Assembly: GCA_963781305.1 (NCBI GenBank)
Contig: CAWAFL010000011.1
Coordinates: 868,001-932,000 of the forward strand
DNA: 64,000 bases
Direction: 5' to 3'
Origin: DASXMT01 sp963781305
Lineage (GTDB): Bacteria; Actinomycetota; Acidimicrobiia; Acidimicrobiales; RAAP-2
The notes under the pieces are model-generated. The model had not been told where the DNA came from, ran no database searches, and was given only the letters and a program-made list of their open reading frames with translations. Shown in pieces: positions 60,646-64,000 of this stretch; within the stretch, counting starts at the first letter, position 1, and each line of letters begins with the position of its first letter. A program made the position numbers and the translations under genes.

Positions 60646-61188
60646 ATGTTCGGACGATCACGGATGGATACGACACAGGCACCAGCGGTCGAACCTAAAG
60701 ATGTTCCCGAGGGCCTGGCACTGGCCGCCTTTGCCGCCGGCTGCTTCTGGGGAGTGGAGGAGTTCTTCCTGGCCGTGCCCGGAGTAGTGGACGCCGTCTC
60801 CGGTTACGAGGGCGGGTTCGTGGCCAACCCCAGCTATGAGCAGGTGTGTTCAGGGACCACCGGACATGCCGAGACGGTCCTGGTCACCTTCGACCCTGTC
60901 GTGGTGTCCTATCCCGAGCTGCTCGAGGCCTTCTGGCGCCACCACAACCCCACCACGCTCAATCGGCAGGGCCCTGACCGTGGCACCCAGTACCGATCGG
61001 CGGTGTTCACCTACAGCGACGAACAAGAGCGGCAGGCCAAAGAGTCGATCCAGCAGTTCCAGGACCGGTTCAGGCGCCCCATCGTCACCGAAGTGAGGCC
61101 CGCATCGACCTTCTGGCCTGCGGAGGCGTACCACCAGCGCTATACCGAGCGAACGGGAATGGGCGGTTGCCACGTCGCAAATTGGTGA
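60646..61188 (+). CDS. msrA: Peptide-methionine (S)-S-oxide reductase
   Basis: 180 residues. The catalytic motif AAGCFWGVEEFF is near residue 35; GYEGGFVANPSYEQVCSGTTGHAETV and DRGTQYRSAVF are typical of MsrA. It reduces methionine-S-sulfoxide in proteins. A Cys near the C-terminus (MGGCHVANW) could be a resolving residue. ATG 60646 has AAAGGA about 6 nt upstream; the ATG at 60610 is a weaker alternative. Confidence 0.95.
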   Translation: MFGRSRMDTTQAPAVEPKDVPEGLALAAFAAGCFWGVEEFFLAVPGVVDAVSGYEGGFVANPSYEQVCSGTTGHAETVLVTFDPVVVSYPELLEAFWRHHNPTTLNRQGPDRGTQYRSAVFTYSDEQERQAKESIQQFQDRFRRPIVTEVRPASTFWPAEAYHQRYTERTGMGGCHVANW

Positions 61189-61245
61189 GCCGGGCGTCCA
61201 GCGGTCGGCCGGAATCGGTGGGCCGAGCGACCAGCGGTCTGCCCG
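61186..61245. repeat. Degenerate repeat at the msrA stop codon
   Basis: ggtgagccgggcgtccagcggtc and ggtgggccgagcgaccagcggtc are two copies; the first contains the msrA TGA. The remainder of the gap carries a TACGCT box (61261-61266) 7 nt before the metG GTG. Confidence 0.8.
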
Positions 61246-61273
61246 GTCGGTTCGGGTCGGTACGCTACCGGCG

Positions 61274-62782
61274 GTGCCCCGCTTCTACGTCACGACCCCG
61301 ATCTACTACGTCAACGACGCCCCGCACGTCGGCCACGCCTACGCCACGGTCAATGCCGATGCGCTGGCCCGCTGGCACCGGCTGGCCGGTGATGACGTCT
61401 TCTTCCTGACGGGCACGGACGAGCACGGTCAGAAGGTCGCCCGGGCCGCCGAGGAGCATGGCGTCACCCCCCAGGAGTGGACCGATCAGCTCTCGACCCG
61501 GTTCGCGGCAGTGTGGGACGAGCTGAACATCAGCAACGATGACTTCATCCGCACCACCGAGCCCCGGCACCACCGAACGGTGCAGCAGTTCCTCCAGCAG
61601 ATCTACGACAACGGCTGGATCGTCAAGGACACGTACAGCGGGCTCTACTGCGTCTCCTGTGAGCAGTACTACACCGAGGCCGAGCTGCTGGACGGGTTGT
61701 TGTGTCCGATCCACCGGACCCCGGTAGAGGTCCTGGAGGAGGACAACTACTTCTTCCGGCTGAGCGCCTTCGAGGACCGGCTCATCGAGTGGTACGAGAA
61801 GCAACCCGACGCCGTCATACCCGAGTCCAAGCGCAACGAGGCCCTCAGCTTCATCCGGGGCGGGCTCCACGACATCTCGATCACCCGCACCTCGATCAGT
61901 TGGGGCGTCCCGGTGCCCTGGGACAGTGAGCACGTGTTCTACGTCTGGTATGACGCGCTGGTGAACTACCTCACGGCCATCGGGTACGGCGAGGACGAGG
62001 AGCGGTTCGCCGCCTGGTGGCCGGCCGTTCACCACCTCATCGGCAAGGAGATCATCCGGTTCCACTGCGTGTGGTGGCCGGCCATGTGCATGGCCGCGGG
62101 CATCGACCCGCCCCACCAGGTACAGGTTCACGGTTGGCTGCTGGTTGGGGGCGAGAAGATGTCCAAGTCGAGCCTCAACCAGATCGCCCCTGGCGATCTG
62201 GTGGCCGACTACGGGGTCGACCCCGTGCGCTACCACCTGTTGCGCGACACCCCCCTGGGCTCCGATGGCGACTTCTCGGCCGAGGGCATCACCGCTCGCT
62301 ACAACGCCGACTTGGCCAACAACCTGGGCAACCTGGTGGCGCGCGTGGCCACCGTGGTCGGCAGCAAGTGCAACGGCGTCGGGCCTGCGCCTGACGGCAA
62401 CAGCCGGCTGGCGGCGGTGGCAACGGCGGTAGGCGCCGATGCCATCGAGGCCTGGAATGCCTCGTTGCCCCACCTGGCCCTCGAGGCAACCTGGCGCCTG
62501 ATCCGCGAGACGAACGCCGAGCTCGAGACGGCCGAGCCGTGGAAGTCGGAACCGGGACCGGCGGTCGATGCAGTCCTGGGCAGCGCCCTCGAGGTCCTCA
62601 GGATCGTGGCCCTCCTCATCTCACCGGCGATGCCGACCGCCGCCGACGAGATATGGCACCGGATCGGCCTGAGCGGCAGTCCCTCGGAGGGTCGACTTCC
62701 CGAGGACGCATCCTGGGGCCGATATCCCGGAGGTCTTCCCGTGGAAAAGGGCGAGCCCTTGTTCCCGCGGCGGAAGGCATGA
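61274..62782 (+). CDS. metG: Methionyl-tRNA synthetase
   Basis: 502 residues, class I. HIGH-type motif HVGHAYATVNADAL is near residue 15, the CVSCEQYY to LLCPIH segment resembles a reduced zinc knuckle, and GGEKMSKSSLNQ is the KMSKS loop. The C-terminal anticodon-binding helices follow; no EMAP-like domain. It charges tRNA-Met. Starts GTG 7 nt after a TACGCT box. Confidence 0.96.
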   Translation: MPRFYVTTPIYYVNDAPHVGHAYATVNADALARWHRLAGDDVFFLTGTDEHGQKVARAAEEHGVTPQEWTDQLSTRFAAVWDELNISNDDFIRTTEPRHHRTVQQFLQQIYDNGWIVKDTYSGLYCVSCEQYYTEAELLDGLLCPIHRTPVEVLEEDNYFFRLSAFEDRLIEWYEKQPDAVIPESKRNEALSFIRGGLHDISITRTSISWGVPVPWDSEHVFYVWYDALVNYLTAIGYGEDEERFAAWWPAVHHLIGKEIIRFHCVWWPAMCMAAGIDPPHQVQVHGWLLVGGEKMSKSSLNQIAPGDLVADYGVDPVRYHLLRDTPLGSDGDFSAEGITARYNADLANNLGNLVARVATVVGSKCNGVGPAPDGNSRLAAVATAVGADAIEAWNASLPHLALEATWRLIRETNAELETAEPWKSEPGPAVDAVLGSALEVLRIVALLISPAMPTAADEIWHRIGLSGSPSEGRLPEDASWGRYPGGLPVEKGEPLFPRRKA

Positions 62783-62830
62783 TCGGCGCGTCGTGACCAT
62801 CGGCGCTATGAACACCGGAGGAACACGGCG

Positions 62831-62925
62831 ATGAATAGCCAGGGGTACGCGGCGATGAATAGCCAGAGGTACGCGGTGGTGAATAGCCAGAGGTACGCGC
62901 TGGCGAACAGGGCCGGAGGCGGACG
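62831..62925. repeat. 24-bp tandem array upstream of tatD
   Basis: Units of atgaatagccaggggtacgc plus ggcg start at 62831, 62855 and 62879, with a worn fourth at about 62903. Each begins with an ATG or GTG codon followed by AAT-AGC-CAG. The tatD ATG lies directly downstream. Confidence 0.93.
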
Positions 62926-63831
62926 ATGAGCGACGCCGTCCTGGAGTGGTTCGACTCCCACTGCCATCTCCAAGATGAGTTCCTGGAAGAAGCTCGAGGC
63001 CGCGGCGAGGCTGGTCCGGACGCCGGACCGGCCAGCAACGGCGAGCACGCCACCGCCTTGAACGCCGCTCTGGCTCGTGCATCCGAGGCCGGGGTGACTC
63101 GGCTGATCTGTGTGGGGACCGGCGCCCGCTCGTCCGAAGAGGCGGTGGCACTGGCTCGGAGTTTCCGTGCCCCAGGCTCGGCGGCCCGGGCCGAAGGCAT
63201 CGAGGCCTGGGCCACCGTGGGGCTGCACCCCCACGACGCCTCCGACGGGGTCGACGGGGCGGCCGCCGTGCTCGATGACACATTGCGGGCGGACGGCCAG
63301 GGACCAGACACGCAGGGAGGTTCCGTGGTGGTGGCAGTGGGGGAGTGCGGCCTCGATTACCACTACGACCACTCGCCGAGGGACGTACAGCGGGACGCGT
63401 TCGCCGTTCAGATCGAGCTGGCCCGCAGCCATGGTCTGGCGCTGGTCATCCACACCCGGGAGGCCTGGGACGATACGTTCGACGTGCTGGCCTCGACCGG
63501 TGTCCCGGAGCGAACGGTCTTCCACTGCTTCACCGGCGGACCGACCGAGGCCCGCCGGTGCCTGGACATCGGCGCATCCCTCTCGTTCAGCGGGATCGTG
63601 ACGTTCAAGACCGCAGGCGATGTTCGGGAGGCGGCCCAGCTGTGCCCCCTGGAGCGCCTCTTGGTGGAGACCGATTCGCCGTTTCTCGCCCCGGTTCCCC
63701 ACCGGGGATCGGTCAACGAGCCGGCCAGGGTTTCCCTGGTCGGAGCGGCAGTGGCCAAGGCCAAGGGGCTGACCGCTGAAGTAGTGGCCGAATCGTCGAC
63801 CCGTTGCGCCCGGGCCGTGTTCGACATCTGA
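62926..63831 (+). CDS. tatD: TatD family metal-dependent nuclease
   Basis: 301 residues. The metal ligands of the TIM barrel are in DSHCHLQ, VGECGLDYHYD, IHTREAWDD, FHCFTGG and LVETDSPFLAPVPHRG. The protein holds a Glu/Gly-rich insertion after the first strand (EARGRGEAGPDAGPAS) and a longer loop before VVVAVGECGL. TatD enzymes are 3'-5' exonucleases acting on DNA or RNA. metG and rsmA flank it, the common order. Confidence 0.94.
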   Translation: MSDAVLEWFDSHCHLQDEFLEEARGRGEAGPDAGPASNGEHATALNAALARASEAGVTRLICVGTGARSSEEAVALARSFRAPGSAARAEGIEAWATVGLHPHDASDGVDGAAAVLDDTLRADGQGPDTQGGSVVVAVGECGLDYHYDHSPRDVQRDAFAVQIELARSHGLALVIHTREAWDDTFDVLASTGVPERTVFHCFTGGPTEARRCLDIGASLSFSGIVTFKTAGDVREAAQLCPLERLLVETDSPFLAPVPHRGSVNEPARVSLVGAAVAKAKGLTAEVVAESSTRCARAVFDI

Positions 63832-63862
63832 TGGTCCTCTGACGCCGATGGTCCTGTGACCC
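63829..63862 (+). repeat. 17-bp repeat of three-codon ORFs between tatD and rsmA
   Basis: ATG-GTC-CTC-TGA (63831-63842) and ATG-GTC-CTG-TGA (63848-63859) are two copies. The first ATG overlaps the tatD stop (TGATG), and the second TGA overlaps the rsmA start (GTGA). Confidence 0.75.
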
Positions 63863-64000
63863 ACGGTCCGGCGGACATCAGTCAACTCCTGGCCGACAAC
63901 GACCTCCGTCCCAGTCGGGCACTGGGGCAGAACTTCGTAGCCGACGCCAATACGGTGCGCCGCATCGTCCGGCTGGCCGAGGTGCATAGCGGGCAACCGG
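63856..64000 (+). CDS. rsmA: 16S rRNA adenine dimethyltransferase, N-terminal part (cut by window edge)
   Basis: The first 48 codons are present. SRALGQNFVADANTVRRIVRLAEV is the conserved N-terminus of RsmA/KsgA, which dimethylates A1518 and A1519 of 16S rRNA. GTG 63856 overlaps the stop of a three-codon ORF (GTGA). The SAM-binding motif lies beyond the window. Confidence 0.93.
   Translation, partial: MTHGPADISQLLADNDLRPSRALGQNFVADANTVRRIVRLAEVHSGQP

Overview
The window is GC-rich, densely packed actinobacterial chromosome. Evidence for this is a PASTA-type Ser/Thr kinase, GatCAB, a 27-codon bL37-type ribosomal protein gene, a DUF222/HNH endonuclease, SCP2 and thiolase lipid genes, frequent GTG/TTG starts, ATGA/GTGA gene overlaps and many apparently leaderless genes. 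A deep-branching, non-mycobacterial lineage such as Acidimicrobiia is my guess. There is no rRNA, no CRISPR array, no recognisable IS and no confident tRNA.

Layout. 0-5.3 kb: aldehyde dehydrogenases, an SDR, a sirtuin and an acyl-CoA ligase-like gene. 5.3-10 kb: cysteine desulfurase, mnmA and ligA. 10-14 kb: PASTA kinase, a small Cys-rich protein coupled to an orphan D12-class DNA methylase. 14-19.8 kb: SDR, MFS exporter, HNH endonuclease, SCP2 protein, esterase. 19.9-23.2 kb: gatC-gatA-gatB. 23.3-26.4 kb: divergent GH43-like and GH5 endoglycoceramidase-like genes. 26.5-29.3 kb: TetR plus AurF-type diiron oxygenase, and an ArsR-SRPBCC fusion, each with a visible promoter and operator. 29.8-35 kb (minus strand): CDF transporter, then a run of flavin oxidoreductase, thiolase, KAS III and nucleotidyltransferase. 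35.5-39.4 kb: Nfu, a hypothetical gene and three tandem two-domain UPF0145 genes. 39.6-44.9 kb: two acyl-CoA dehydrogenases around a MarR-MFS pair. 45.3-48.7 kb: an Nramp-related transporter with an atypical metal site, coupled to a soluble MgtE-like Mg sensor. 49.1-53.3 kb: glycosyltransferase, methyltransferase, terpenoid-fold protein, methyltransferase. 53.4-59 kb: aminopeptidase N (frameshifted), PfkB kinase, a hypothetical gene, GDPD. 59-64 kb: bL37, DUF192, rsmI, msrA, metG, tatD and the start of rsmA.

Four signals are not explained by ordinary gene content. (1) Short tandem arrays of 9-30 bp units start exactly at gene ends and repeatedly contain the stop codon of the flanking gene, at about fourteen genes on both strands. 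(2) Three genes are preceded by leaderless mini-ORFs beginning GTG-GAC, whose stop overlaps the start of the main gene. (3) The same 10-bp core, AGGCTACCGT, forms overlapping -10 boxes at divergent promoters. (4) The Nramp-like pore has lost the transition-metal motifs and sits two bases from a membrane-less MgtE sensor protein, which suggests a split magnesium transport system.
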